Below are positions 37,141 through 45,880 of a stretch of 64,000 nt of DNA, piece by piece. This DNA comes from Mesorhizobium sp. 65-26 (GTDB taxonomy: Bacteria > Pseudomonadota > Alphaproteobacteria > Rhizobiales > Rhizobiaceae), in contig MKVL01000013.1 in assembly GCA_001899205.1 (NCBI GenBank), positions 145,150-209,149 on the forward strand, given 5' to 3'. Within the stretch, counting starts at the first letter, position 1; each line of letters begins with the position of its first letter. Below the pieces are notes generated by a model. That model was not told where the DNA came from. It did no database searches and was given only the letters and a program-made list of their open reading frames with translations. The position numbers were made by a program, and so were the translations under genes.

Positions 37141-38316
37141 ATGAACAGCGCCATTCTCGTTCTCAATGGCGGCTCGTCGAGCCTGAAGTTCGCGGCGTTC
37201 GAGGCCCGCGACGAGCTCCCCTTGCTGCTGCGCGGCGGCGTGTCGTCGATAGGCGGCCGGCCCCGGCTACGGGTCGACGCCACGGCGACGTCGCCGCGAC
37301 AGGACAGGAGCCTGGGCGAGGGGCCGATCACCATCGCCAGGGCGTTCGAGGCGGTCGCGGCGGTGCTTGCCGAGCGCGGGCTGCCGGCGCAGGTCGGCAA
37401 GGTCGGGCATCGCATCGTTCATGGCGGGCGGGACTTTACCGGGGCGGCCCCGCTTGATGAGCGCGCGCTGAGCGCCCTGCGCAAGCTCGAGGTGCTTGCC
37501 CCGATCCATCAGGCGATCAACCTGGAAATCGTCGACCTGGCCGGCCGGCTCCTGCCCGCGGCAACGCAGTTCGGCTGCTTCGACACCGCCTTTCACGCGG
37601 GGCGGCCTGAACTCGCGAGGATCTATGGCCTGCCTCGGGAGATGACCGAACAGGGCATCGTCTCCTATGGCTTCCATGGTCTTTCCTACGCTCATATCGC
37701 AGCGTCGCTCCGCGAGCGCCGGGGCGCCCGTGCCGGCGGTCGCGCGATCGTCGCACATCTCGGCAGCGGGGCGAGCCTCTGCGCCATGAAGGCCGGGCAA
37801 AGCGTCGCGACCACGATGGGGTTCTCGACGCTCGACGGCCTTGTCATGAGCACGCGTTGCGGCGCCATCGACCCCGGCGTGCTCCTGCACCTCATGCAGG
37901 AGCGCAAGCTCTCGTCGGCCGAACTGACCGATCTTCTTTACGAGCAATCGGGGCTGCTCGGCGTGTCCGGCATCTCCGGCGACATGCAGGTGCTGCTCGC
38001 ATCCAAGGAGGCGTCGGCCGCGCGCGCGATCGATCTCTTCATCTATCGCATCGGGCGTGAGATCGGTTCGCTCGTCGCCGCGCTCGGAGGGCTCGACACG
38101 CTCGTGTTCACCGCCGGCATCGGCGAGCATGCGCCCGAGATCCGGCGCAGGATATGCGAGGCAGCCGGCTGGCTGGGGGTAGCGCTCGACGAGGGCTCGA
38201 ACCTCGTCGGCGCGGAACTGATCAGTGGCCGCAATTCAGCCGTCGAGGTTCTGGTCATACCGGCCGACGAGGAGCGTACCGTGGCACGGGAGCTGCTTGG
38301 CTTCGAGCCGGTTTGA
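37141..38316 (+). CDS. ackA: Acetate kinase
   Basis: A 391-residue cytoplasmic kinase that converts acetyl phosphate and ADP to acetate and ATP. It has LVLNGGSSSLKF at the N-terminus, VGHRIVHGG, the FDTAFHA block with catalytic Asp, YGFHGLSY, HLGSGASLCAMK, MSTRCGAIDPG with the catalytic Arg, and FTAGIGEHAPEIR near the end. ATG at 37141 aligns with the family start; a short in-frame extension overlaps the xfp stop. It forms an xfp-ackA operon, a known ATP-yielding branch from pentose phosphates. Confidence 0.95.
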   Translation: MNSAILVLNGGSSSLKFAAFEARDELPLLLRGGVSSIGGRPRLRVDATATSPRQDRSLGEGPITIARAFEAVAAVLAERGLPAQVGKVGHRIVHGGRDFTGAAPLDERALSALRKLEVLAPIHQAINLEIVDLAGRLLPAATQFGCFDTAFHAGRPELARIYGLPREMTEQGIVSYGFHGLSYAHIAASLRERRGARAGGRAIVAHLGSGASLCAMKAGQSVATTMGFSTLDGLVMSTRCGAIDPGVLLHLMQERKLSSAELTDLLYEQSGLLGVSGISGDMQVLLASKEASAARAIDLFIYRIGREIGSLVAALGGLDTLVFTAGIGEHAPEIRRRICEAAGWLGVALDEGSNLVGAELISGRNSAVEVLVIPADEERTVARELLGFEPV

Positions 38317-38339
38317 TCGCACCGCCGTCGACCGAAGTC

Positions 38340-39473
38340 TCACACGGTCGCGGCCCCGCCCTCGGCAACCTTGCGGGCGCTGTTATCGTGCAGTGGCGCC
38401 AGTCCGGCATGGCGGGTGAAATCCACATCGGACAGCGCCGTAACGCCGTGCCGTGGCAGTTCCGACAGCAATTTCGTGACGCGCTGGTGGGATTGCTCGA
38501 GCACTGTTTCCGCGACGCTGCCATCGCGGATGCCGGCGATGATGTTGTCGATAATGCGCAGGATGAGGCCGGTGTCGGCCCAATAGGCGCACATGCAAAG
38601 CAGGTCGCAGCCGGCATTGGCCAGCTTGATCGACGTCTCCGGCTGGTCGAGCATGGACGAAATCGCCTTCATGCCGAGGTCGTCCGAAACGACGACCCCA
38701 CCAAAACCCAGTTCGTTGCGCAATATGTCCTGCAGGATCGTTCTCGACATCGTCGCCGGCGTGCCGGGATCGATTTGCGGAAAGACGATATGGGCGGTCA
38801 TGACCATGCGCGCCTCGCCATTGGCAAGCTCGCGGAACGGCGCCAGCTCGCGCTGGCGAAACGTCTTGGCGTCGACATCCACGACCGGCAGGCCGTAATG
38901 GGAATCGACGCTCGTGTCGCCGTGTCCAGGAAAATGCTTGAGGCAGCCCATCACGCCTTCGGCCTGCATGGCATGCAGGAACGGCCGCGCGGCCTCCGTC
39001 ACCTCCTGGGGCGTGGCGCCGAAGGAACGGCGGCCGATCACCGGATTGTCCGGATTGGAATTGACGTCCAGAACCGGCGCAAAATTGACGTTGAAGCCAA
39101 GCGATGCCAACTCCCGGCCCATGGCGTGGCCGACATCCGCCGCGTTTTCGCGCCAGCGCCGGGCATAGGCGAAAGGCGTTATCGGCGCCGGCGGGCGCAG
39201 CACCCCGCCGCCTTCATGGTCGATGCTGAAGATCACTTCGTCGCGGCCGATATGCTCGCGAATGTCGGCGACGAGTTGCCGGTGCGTGCCGAGCCATTCC
39301 TCGTAAGGCACGCCGGCCTGGAAATTGGCGCGGAAGAAGACGACCCCGGCAGGCCGCAAAAGAGAAAGCAGCCGCTTGTCATGGTCGCCCAGCACATGGC
39401 CTGGCTGCAAGCCGATCAGAAAGCGATGTCCGAGCGAAGCGGCGCCAGCGCCAAGGTCAAAGGGCAGATCCAT
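38340..39473 (-). CDS. nagZ: Glycoside hydrolase family 3 beta-N-acetylhexosaminidase (NagZ type)
   Basis: A 377-residue single-domain GH3 enzyme, without signal peptide, expected to release N-acetylglucosamine from beta-glycosides such as muropeptides. The NagZ catalytic loop is intact, KHFPGHGDTSVDSHYGLP at 179-196, with the Asp190/His192 general acid/base dyad, and the nucleophile Asp264 in VVVSDDLGMKAI. One oddity: the usual DQEGGR block reads DHEGGG (85-90), so the canonical Arg is replaced by Gly. ATG at 39473 has GAGG 6 bases upstream and lies inside the end of the amidase gene, suggesting translational coupling. It is last in a minus-strand operon with amidase, RidA, aldolase, propeller and cupin genes. 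This argues for a catabolic rather than a recycling role. Confidence 0.87.
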   Translation of the reverse strand: MDLPFDLGAGAASLGHRFLIGLQPGHVLGDHDKRLLSLLRPAGVVFFRANFQAGVPYEEWLGTHRQLVADIREHIGRDEVIFSIDHEGGGVLRPPAPITPFAYARRWRENAADVGHAMGRELASLGFNVNFAPVLDVNSNPDNPVIGRRSFGATPQEVTEAARPFLHAMQAEGVMGCLKHFPGHGDTSVDSHYGLPVVDVDAKTFRQRELAPFRELANGEARMVMTAHIVFPQIDPGTPATMSRTILQDILRNELGFGGVVVSDDLGMKAISSMLDQPETSIKLANAGCDLLCMCAYWADTGLILRIIDNIIAGIRDGSVAETVLEQSHQRVTKLLSELPRHGVTALSDVDFTRHAGLAPLHDNSARKVAEGGAATV

Positions 39474-40992
39474 GCATAGCCTCATTCTCGCCGGCGCTTC
39501 CCGTGGCACCGGCTGCCGGGAGATTGTGGCAGATTCGGTATGTGCTTGCCCACGGGCGAAGTTGTTCGAATGCCGCGCTGGCGGCGAGGACGTCGGCGTC
39601 GGCCCTGCCGCGGCCGATAAGCTGCAAGCCCACCGGCAGCCCGTCGGGCGAGAGGCCGGCGGGCACCGACGCGGCCGGGTGTCCGGTCAGGTTGAACAAG
39701 AACGTCATACACCAGCCGATTAGCGGATCGGCGGGGCGCCCGGCCACGCTGGAGGGACCGACGGTGTTGCCATCGACGGCGTTGGCGACAGGCATCGCCG
39801 CGACCGTCGGACAGGCGAGAAGGTCGTAGCGCTCGAACAGCTCCTGGAATGTCGCGAAGACCTCGGAGCGCATTGTCTGGTCCTCCAGATGCTGCAGGAT
39901 CGTCATTGATCTGCAGCATTCCAGCCATTCGCGAAACTGCAACGGCAGGTCCTCAGGGTGGTCGCGTAGCAGGTCATGGCCTTCGGCCTGGAGCAGCTTC
40001 AGCGTCAGCAGGCTGTTGGGCACGATCAACCTGCACCACAGATCGGAAAGCTCCCGCAGCGTGTAACGCAGGTCGAGATCGACCTGCTCCACGATTGCGC
40101 CCGCCTCCTCGAAGGCCCTGACAGCATCGGCGACGCGCTCCGCGATGATCGGGTCGACGCCATGAATGCCGAGGTTCGGGCTATAGGCGATGCGCATGCC
40201 GCGGATCGAGCGCCGTGTGGCGGGCATGAAGTCGCCGTGCGAGGGATAGCTCAGCGGATCGGCGGGGTCTTCTCCGGCAAGCGCGCCAAGGATGTAGGCC
40301 GTGTCGGCGACGCTGCGCGTCAGCGAGCCTTCGAAGATGAAGGGGTTGATGCCCGAGAACCTGTTGGCCCCCGCATGCAGCGGGAGCCGCCCGAAGGATT
40401 GCTTGAAGCCGTAGACGCCGCACCATGCCGCGGGAATGCGGATCGAGCCGCCGCCGTCGCCGCCCTCGGCGAAAGGCAGCAGCCCGGCAGCAACCGCGGC
40501 GGCCGCGCCGCCCGATGAGCCGCCGGAATTCAGCGCCAGGTTGAACGGATTGCGCGTCGGGCCGAACAGGAAATTGTCGCATGTGCCCCGGAACCCGAAG
40601 CTGGGGCTGTTGGTCTTGCCCACGGCGATCGCGCCCGCGCGGTCGGCGCGTTGCGGGGAGAGCGAATAGGCGCCGCTGACATAGTCCTTCAAGGCCGGGA
40701 CGCCGCCGAACGTATTGCGCCAGCCCGGCTTGAAGTCGAAACAGTCCTTCAGCGCATAGGGGATACCGTGAAGCGGGCCGATCTTGTCGCCCGCCATCAG
40801 CGCGCGCTCGGCCGCGCGTGCAGTGTCGAGCGCTTCCTCGAAGGCGAAGACCACAAGGGCGTTCAAGGCGTCGTTGCGGTCTTCGATCCCCTTGATGATG
40901 TCCATGGTGAGTTCGACGGGCGACAGTTCCTTCGCGGCGATCATGCGCGCGAGTTCAACGACACCTTTCGAGCCGAGTTCGTCCAACAGCAT
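39457..40992 (-). CDS. Amidase, amidase-signature family
   Basis: A 511-residue serine hydrolase of the amidase signature family, cleaving amides to acid plus ammonia or amine. The Ser-cisSer-Lys triad region is visible: the Lys in HGIPYALKDCFD and the glycine/serine-rich stretch NSGGSSGGAAAAVAAGLLPF, with GGDGGGSIRIPAAWCGVYGFK following. ATG at 40992 has GGAGG 7 bases upstream; the longer frame adds 9 residues. Its substrate is not evident; the operon context suggests an amide or N-acyl bond in the compound handled by the island. Its 3' end overlaps nagZ by 17 bases. Confidence 0.9.
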   Translation of the reverse strand: MLLDELGSKGVVELARMIAAKELSPVELTMDIIKGIEDRNDALNALVVFAFEEALDTARAAERALMAGDKIGPLHGIPYALKDCFDFKPGWRNTFGGVPALKDYVSGAYSLSPQRADRAGAIAVGKTNSPSFGFRGTCDNFLFGPTRNPFNLALNSGGSSGGAAAAVAAGLLPFAEGGDGGGSIRIPAAWCGVYGFKQSFGRLPLHAGANRFSGINPFIFEGSLTRSVADTAYILGALAGEDPADPLSYPSHGDFMPATRRSIRGMRIAYSPNLGIHGVDPIIAERVADAVRAFEEAGAIVEQVDLDLRYTLRELSDLWCRLIVPNSLLTLKLLQAEGHDLLRDHPEDLPLQFREWLECCRSMTILQHLEDQTMRSEVFATFQELFERYDLLACPTVAAMPVANAVDGNTVGPSSVAGRPADPLIGWCMTFLFNLTGHPAASVPAGLSPDGLPVGLQLIGRGRADADVLAASAAFEQLRPWASTYRICHNLPAAGATGSAGENEAMHGSAL

Positions 40993-41015
40993 CAGAACAC
41001 CTCCGGCGCCAGCGC

Positions 41016-41366
41016 TCAATCGCGCGCTGCGATGATGCCGATCTCGACCAGATTGGGCGTGCGCGCCAACAGCGCCTCGACCGTCGCGCGCGCCGGCGTG
41101 CTGTCAGGCGTGACCCAGGCATCCCACACTTCGTTCATCTCCTCGAAGCGGCGGATATCGCTCAGCCAGATCGTCGCGGACAGGATCTTCGATTTGTCGG
41201 TCCCTGCCTCCGCCAGCAGCGCATCGATCTTGGCAAGAATCTGCCGCGTCTGTTCGGGCACCGAGGGCACCGGGTCGTTCGCGGTCTGGCCCGCCAGGTA
41301 GACCGTGTCGTTGTGGATCACGATCTGGCTCATTCGAGGGCCCGTGCGCAGGCGTGTGATCGGCAT
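41016..41366 (-). CDS. RidA/YjgF-family protein
   Basis: A 116-residue member of the Rid family, which hydrolyses reactive enamine/imine intermediates or acts on related adducts. It has VYLAGQTANDP, EQTRQILAKIDALLAEAGTD and PARATVEALLARTPNLVEIG; the Arg in PARATVE is the conserved carboxylate-binding residue of Rid proteins. ATG at 41366 has AAGGAG upstream. It lies between an aldolase (6 bases away) and amidase. Catabolic operons that make 2-imino acids often carry such a gene, so an imine or aminoacrylate-like intermediate is possible here. Confidence 0.88.
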   Translation of the reverse strand: MPITRLRTGPRMSQIVIHNDTVYLAGQTANDPVPSVPEQTRQILAKIDALLAEAGTDKSKILSATIWLSDIRRFEEMNEVWDAWVTPDSTPARATVEALLARTPNLVEIGIIAARD

Positions 41367-41372
41367 GTTCTT

Positions 41373-42062
41373 CTAGCTCCTTGCTGACAGCTGCCGGCGG
41401 AACGAGGCCGTCCCGGCGGCAAGAAAATTGTTGGCGTGCTCGTAGAGGTAGGAAAAACCGGCCGCGACGAATTCGGTGGCCGTTTCCTGGACCACGAGAG
41501 TGCCCGGAATCCGGCCCGCCGCCCTGATCCTCGCGCCGAGCGACTTGACCATCGCCTTGACGTCCCGGCTGTGCATCTGCCCCGGCAGCCCCATCGACTG
41601 CGACAGGTCATTCGGCCCGACGAAGAAGACGTCGATCCCCTCGACGGCCAGGATGGCGTCGAGCCGCTCCACCGCCTGCAGGGATTCGATCATGGCGATG
41701 ACCACCTTGTCGCCGTGGTCCCTCGGGCGCGCGTAGCGCACCGTCTCGACCAGTCGCGTGGCCATGGCCTCGTCGTCGATATGCGGGACCATGACGCCGT
41801 CGCCGCCGGCGTCGAGATAGCGGGTGACGAGCCACGGCGCATCGCATTCGGGGCGCACCACCGTGGGCACGCCGGCGACGCGCGCGGCGCGGCACATGTC
41901 CGAGACGCGCTCTATGCCGGCCATGCCGTGCTCACAGTCGATGAAGATGCCGTCGACGCCGAGCTTGGCGACGAACTCCGTCAGGGACGGCGAGGGATGA
42001 TCGGGATTGACGACCAGGACGGTCTCATTGCGCAGCAGTTTCTGCTTCAGGGGATTGGCCAT
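41373..42062 (-). CDS. HpcH/HpaI-family class II aldolase
   Basis: A 229-residue metal-dependent pyruvate aldolase of the HpcH/HpaI/GarL type, which cleaves 2-oxo-3-deoxy (or 4-hydroxy-2-oxo) acids to pyruvate and an aldehyde. Visible are GIFIDCEHGMAGIERV, VRPECDAPW, YLDAGGDGVMVPHID, and the metal and catalytic regions ending VFFVGPNDLSQSMGLPGQ. ATG at 42062 is supported by homology (MANPLKQKLL); the open frame extends upstream without similarity. The natural substrate here is unknown. It is downstream of a BNR propeller and cupin gene. Confidence 0.9.
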   Translation of the reverse strand: MANPLKQKLLRNETVLVVNPDHPSPSLTEFVAKLGVDGIFIDCEHGMAGIERVSDMCRAARVAGVPTVVRPECDAPWLVTRYLDAGGDGVMVPHIDDEAMATRLVETVRYARPRDHGDKVVIAMIESLQAVERLDAILAVEGIDVFFVGPNDLSQSMGLPGQMHSRDVKAMVKSLGARIRAAGRIPGTLVVQETATEFVAAGFSYLYEHANNFLAAGTASFRRQLSARS

Positions 42063-42096
42063 GGCCTTTGATCCGTGTTTGCGAGGGAATTCGTGA

Positions 42097-43119
42097 TCAG
42101 CCGACGGCCAGCGCGAAAACGTGGCCCGCTCCCGCCGGAAGTTTGCCCATGCGCCAGCTTGCGCCGGCATCGGCCGAGGCGAAGACGTGGCCGTACTTGG
42201 TTGCGCAGGCGATTCCGGCCGGCGCGCGCGGATCGATCGCCAGGGCGAAGACCGTGGTCTTGAGCGGGCAGGGCAGCGACACGGGGCGCCAGGAGCCGCC
42301 GCCATCGCCTGAGGTGATCAGCGCGCCGACATCGCCGTCGAAATCGTTGCCGACGCCCATGTAGATGCGGTCGGGGTCGTCCGCCGCCCGCGCTATGGCG
42401 CGGCAATAGGTGCCGCGCGGCCGCAGCATCGGGATGTCGAGCGTGCGCCAGCGCCGGCCCTCGTCCTCACTTTGGAAGGCGCCGACGCGGGTGGCGACTG
42501 TGAGCAGGCTGTCCTTGCCGCTCACCGAGACGGCGTGCAGGTCGACGCTGTCCTCGTTGACATAGACGCCTTCGGTCACGCAGCCCCAGGTCTCGCCGTC
42601 ATCCTCGCTGCGCAGCAGGCCGCCGATCTCTATGCTGGCGTAGATCGTCCGCGGCCGCCGCGGATCGATGGCGATGCCGGTGACCCGTTTGGGCATTTCC
42701 GGCCCTTCGGTGACCGCCGGAAAGCGAGTGTCGAAAGACAAGGCCTGCCATGTCTGGCCGTCGTCGCGGCTGCGCAGCATGGCGGCTGGTTCCAGGCCGG
42801 CCAGCAGGGTATCCGGCTCGCTCGGATGGTTGAAGAGCGACCATACGGCGATCCCCGGGTCCGGCGCCGGCAGTTGACGCCAGCTCTCGCCATGATCTTC
42901 GCTGCGAAAGACGCCGCGCTGCGTGCCCACCGTCACCCGGCCGGTGCGGCCGGCATCCGTGACGATGGCGCGGACCTCGGGCTGCGGGTGAATGCGGTCG
43001 CCGATCGGCTCCCAGGGCCCTTCGACCGTGGCCGACCGATAGAGGCCGTGGCTGATGAAGCGGCCGGCATCGCTGTCGCCGGCAAGGCCGGCATAGAGGA
43101 AGCGTTTTTCCATCGTCAT
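42097..43119 (-). CDS. BNR/sialidase-like beta-propeller protein
   Basis: A 340-residue protein made of about six to seven BNR-type repeats. Asp-box-like units are seen at regular spacing (SEDHGESW, SRDDGQTW, SEDDGETW, SEDEGRRW, SGDGGGSW, SADAGASW). This predicts a sialidase-like or VPS10/WD-type propeller. No signal peptide is visible, so it appears cytoplasmic, and the sialidase FRIP and Arg-triad residues are not clear. A hydrolase or lyase active site therefore cannot be claimed. Start is ATG at 43119 or, two codons later, 43113. It lies in the operon between the cupin and aldolase genes and may bind or process a carbohydrate. Confidence 0.8.
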   Translation of the reverse strand: MTMEKRFLYAGLAGDSDAGRFISHGLYRSATVEGPWEPIGDRIHPQPEVRAIVTDAGRTGRVTVGTQRGVFRSEDHGESWRQLPAPDPGIAVWSLFNHPSEPDTLLAGLEPAAMLRSRDDGQTWQALSFDTRFPAVTEGPEMPKRVTGIAIDPRRPRTIYASIEIGGLLRSEDDGETWGCVTEGVYVNEDSVDLHAVSVSGKDSLLTVATRVGAFQSEDEGRRWRTLDIPMLRPRGTYCRAIARAADDPDRIYMGVGNDFDGDVGALITSGDGGGSWRPVSLPCPLKTTVFALAIDPRAPAGIACATKYGHVFASADAGASWRMGKLPAGAGHVFALAVG

Positions 43120-43132
43120 GCTCCGCTTGCCG

Positions 43133-43516
43133 TCATTCGGCCGAGTAGTCGATGGTCGGGGCGCCAGGCACCGCCACGGCGAAGGCCAGGCAGCGGATCG
43201 AGGCGTTGCCGCTGACCGGGCGCAGGCTGTGGACTGCTTCCGGTGGGATCTTCACCAGGTCTCCCTGGCGGATCTCGCGGGTTTCCTCTTCGATGGTCAT
43301 CAAGCCCCGGCCGGAAAGCACATAGTAGAACTCGAAAGTGGGATGGCTGTGCGGATGGACCTCGCCGCCACCGAGCACCTCGAACTCGCTGACCAGCTCC
43401 AGATGACCGCCCAGCGTCTCTGCTCGCATCTCGCGCGGCTTGAACAGCCACCACACCGGCACGGTGCCCTGATGCTCCGGGCTCGCGGCCACCTGTTCGA
43501 TCGATCTTACATCCAT
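43133..43516 (-). CDS. Cupin-domain protein
   Basis: A 127-residue single-domain cupin. Motif 1 reads HPHSHPTFEFYYVLSGRG with His/His/Glu metal ligands, and motif 2 reads GDLVKIPPEAVHSL with the last His. Cupins of this size may be isomerases, dioxygenases or simple sensors; none can be chosen here. First gene of the minus-strand arm of the 38-51 kb island and divergent from the ABC transporter. Confidence 0.87.
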   Translation of the reverse strand: MDVRSIEQVAASPEHQGTVPVWWLFKPREMRAETLGGHLELVSEFEVLGGGEVHPHSHPTFEFYYVLSGRGLMTIEEETREIRQGDLVKIPPEAVHSLRPVSGNASIRCLAFAVAVPGAPTIDYSAE

Positions 43517-43630
43517 GTCGGGGCTCCCATCCGTGCGCTCGAACCGGCGCTGCGGCTCGCGCTTTCATCGCCCTGGCCGCTCTACGGGGACCATGTCTAG
43601 CGACGATCCGCCGCCGCCCAAATCGGCTGA

Positions 43631-43662
43631 ATTATCAATAATTTTCTCGATGATCGGATCGA
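43631..43662. promoter_or_regulatory. Candidate operators in the divergent cupin/transporter promoter region
   Basis: ATTATCAATAAT (43631-43642) is a 12-base dyad with 5-base arms, the size and form of GntR/FadR-type operators. TCGATGATCGGATCGA (43647-43662) is a second dyad, TCGAT/ATCGA. Both lie about 90 bases upstream of the transporter start, in the only AT-rich stretch between the divergent arms. The linked GH3-GntR protein is the obvious candidate ligand-responsive binder; that is inference. Confidence 0.4.
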
Positions 43663-43730
43663 TAATCCCTCTGTTGCGAGGGGCGGCGGATGCGTCAGAT
43701 TTGGGCGCATCCAAATGGGAGAATGAAAAA

Positions 43731-44786
43731 ATGATTGGTGCGGGAACGAACATATTCGGCTGTGGCGTGCTGGTGCTCGGCTTGCTGGGGCCGGGCGCGG
43801 CATTCGCCCAGGAAGTGACCATCGCGACGTCCGGCGGCGTGGTGCAGGAGGCGGGCGCCAAGTATCTCTGGAACCCGGCCGCCAAGTCGCTCGGCCTGAC
43901 GGTCCGGGAGGAAACTTTCGACGACGGCTACCAGGCACTGCGCCTGCAGAAGGATGCCGGCGCCGTCACCTACGACATCGTCCAGGTGCCGACCTTCCAG
44001 GCCGAGATCGGCTTCAAGGAGGGCCTGTTCGGGCCGCTCGACTATTCAGTCATCGACGCCAGCGAATTTCCCAAGGCCGCCGCAGGCCCCGCCTGCATCG
44101 GCTTCCTCGCCTCCTCCTGGGTGCTGGCCTGGAACACCAAGGTCTACAAGGACAATCCGCCCAAGAGCTGGGCCGATTTCTGGGACGTGAAGAAATTCCC
44201 CGGACGTCGCGCTATGCACAACGATTCCGAAGCGCAGCTCGAGATGGCTTTGATGGCCGATGGCGTGGCGCCGAAGGATGTCTATTCGGTGCTGTCCTCG
44301 CCCGAAGGGTTGAAGCGCGCCATCGACAAGCTTGCCGAATTGAAGCCCAATATCGCGGTCTGGTGGTCATCCGGCTCGCAGAGCCAGCAGATCATGAAGG
44401 ACAACGAGGTCGACATGGCCGTGATGTGGAACGGCCGCTCCGAAGGTCTCAAGGCCGGCGGCGCGCCGGTGGACTACACCTTCAACGAAGGCATTCTGAG
44501 CCAGGATTGCTGGGCGGTTCCGGCCGATGCCCCGCACAAGGCGGCGGCGATGAAGCTGCTCAACGAGATGTCGAAGCCGGAGCCGCAGGCAAACTTCTCC
44601 GTCATGGTGAAGTACGGCCCGCTCAACATGAAGGCCTACGCGACCGGTCTGATTTCGGACGCGACGGCGGCCAAGTTCCCCAGCTTCCCGGCCAACGCCG
44701 AAAAGATGGTGGTGCAGAGCGGTTCCTGGTGGGCTGAAAACACCGCCAAGGCGGACGCCGCCTTCGACGACATGATGAACAACTGA
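43731..44786 (+). CDS. ABC transporter substrate-binding protein, spermidine/putrescine type
   Basis: A 351-residue periplasmic receptor. The signal peptide of about 26 residues (MIGAGTNIFGCGVLVLGLL, cut near AFA) leads into QEVTIATSGGVVQEAGAKYL. Other SBP_bac_8/PotD-like blocks are YDIVQVP, SSWVLAWNTKVY, PKSWADFWDVKKFPGRRA and DNEVDMAVMWNGR. ATG at 43731 is preferred because it starts the signal peptide directly; GGGAG lies about 10 bases upstream. It is followed by ATPase and two permeases. Receptors of this family also bind opines, phosphonates, thiamine and sugars, so the ligand is unknown. Confidence 0.87.
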   Translation: MIGAGTNIFGCGVLVLGLLGPGAAFAQEVTIATSGGVVQEAGAKYLWNPAAKSLGLTVREETFDDGYQALRLQKDAGAVTYDIVQVPTFQAEIGFKEGLFGPLDYSVIDASEFPKAAAGPACIGFLASSWVLAWNTKVYKDNPPKSWADFWDVKKFPGRRAMHNDSEAQLEMALMADGVAPKDVYSVLSSPEGLKRAIDKLAELKPNIAVWWSSGSQSQQIMKDNEVDMAVMWNGRSEGLKAGGAPVDYTFNEGILSQDCWAVPADAPHKAAAMKLLNEMSKPEPQANFSVMVKYGPLNMKAYATGLISDATAAKFPSFPANAEKMVVQSGSWWAENTAKADAAFDDMMNN

Positions 44787-44806
44787 AGCGGGGAACGGGT
44801 TACGTC

Positions 44807-45880
44807 ATGGCAGCGGTTACGGGCACGCCCTTGCTCGAGATCACGGATTTGAGCAAGCAGTACCACGGGTTCACGGCCTTGCGGGCCGTGAGCCTGACGG
44901 TCCGCGATGGCGAGTTCCTCACATTGCTCGGCCCTTCCGGGTCGGGCAAGTCGACCCTGCTGATGGCGATCGCCGGCTTCGTGCAGCCGACCGGCGGTTC
45001 GATCCTGCTGGCCGGCCGCGACATCTCCGCGCTGCCGGCGAACAAACGCGACCTGGGCGTCGTGTTCCAGAACTACGCCTTGTTCCCGCATATGAGCGTG
45101 CTGGCCAATGTGATGTTCCCCATGCGTGTCCGCCGTGTTGCTCGCTCCGAAGCGCGGCGGCAGGCGCTCGACGCGCTCGACCGGGTCGGTCTTGCCGGGT
45201 TCGAGGATCGCAACCCGGCCAATCTGTCCGGCGGCCAGCGCCAGCGTGTGGCGCTGGCGCGCGCCGTCGTGTGCAAGCCCCGGCTCATGCTCATGGACGA
45301 ACCGCTGTCGGCCCTGGACAAGAACCTGCGCGAACGCATGCAGGTCGAGATCCGTGGCCTGCACGAGCGGCTGGGCCTCACCACCATCTACGTCACCCAC
45401 GACCAGCGCGAGGCGATGGCGATGTCCGACCGCATCGCCGTGATGGAGCGCGGCCGCATCGTTCAGGCCGAGACGCCGCAGGCGATCTACAGGGCACCCA
45501 ACAGCCGTTTCACCGCCACCTTCATCGGCCATGCGAACCTGCTGCGACTGGACGCGCTGGAGCCGCGCGGGGCAGGGGCGGAGGCCATGGCGACGGAACG
45601 CGGCGCGGCCGACGAACTCGCCGTGCTGCGCGCCGAGCACATAAGCCTGGACCCGGACGCCAACGGTGGCGATGGTTTCATCTTCGCGGCGGAAGTGGTG
45701 CGTACGCTGTTCCAGGGCGATGGCTGGTTGGTCCTGCTTTCGACAACGGACGGCGCCAGCGTGGAGGCCAGGATAAGCGTGGCCGAGGAAGCAAGGCTTG
45801 GCGGCATCGCCGCCGGCTCCACGGTGCGCGCCTTCGTGCCCTGCGGGCAGCTTTCCTTCGTGCCGGCGGCATCGCAATGA
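44807..45880 (+). CDS. ABC transporter ATP-binding protein, PotA type
   Basis: A 357-residue ABC ATPase with Walker A GPSGSGKST, signature LSGGQRQR, Walker B LMLMDEPLSALDKNLRE, the H-loop YVTHDQREAM, and a C-terminal TOBE-type regulatory region (about 285-350). The stop overlaps the next start (ATGA at 45877-45880). It energises the two permeases that follow. Confidence 0.92.
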   Translation: MAAVTGTPLLEITDLSKQYHGFTALRAVSLTVRDGEFLTLLGPSGSGKSTLLMAIAGFVQPTGGSILLAGRDISALPANKRDLGVVFQNYALFPHMSVLANVMFPMRVRRVARSEARRQALDALDRVGLAGFEDRNPANLSGGQRQRVALARAVVCKPRLMLMDEPLSALDKNLRERMQVEIRGLHERLGLTTIYVTHDQREAMAMSDRIAVMERGRIVQAETPQAIYRAPNSRFTATFIGHANLLRLDALEPRGAGAEAMATERGAADELAVLRAEHISLDPDANGGDGFIFAAEVVRTLFQGDGWLVLLSTTDGASVEARISVAEEARLGGIAAGSTVRAFVPCGQLSFVPAASQ

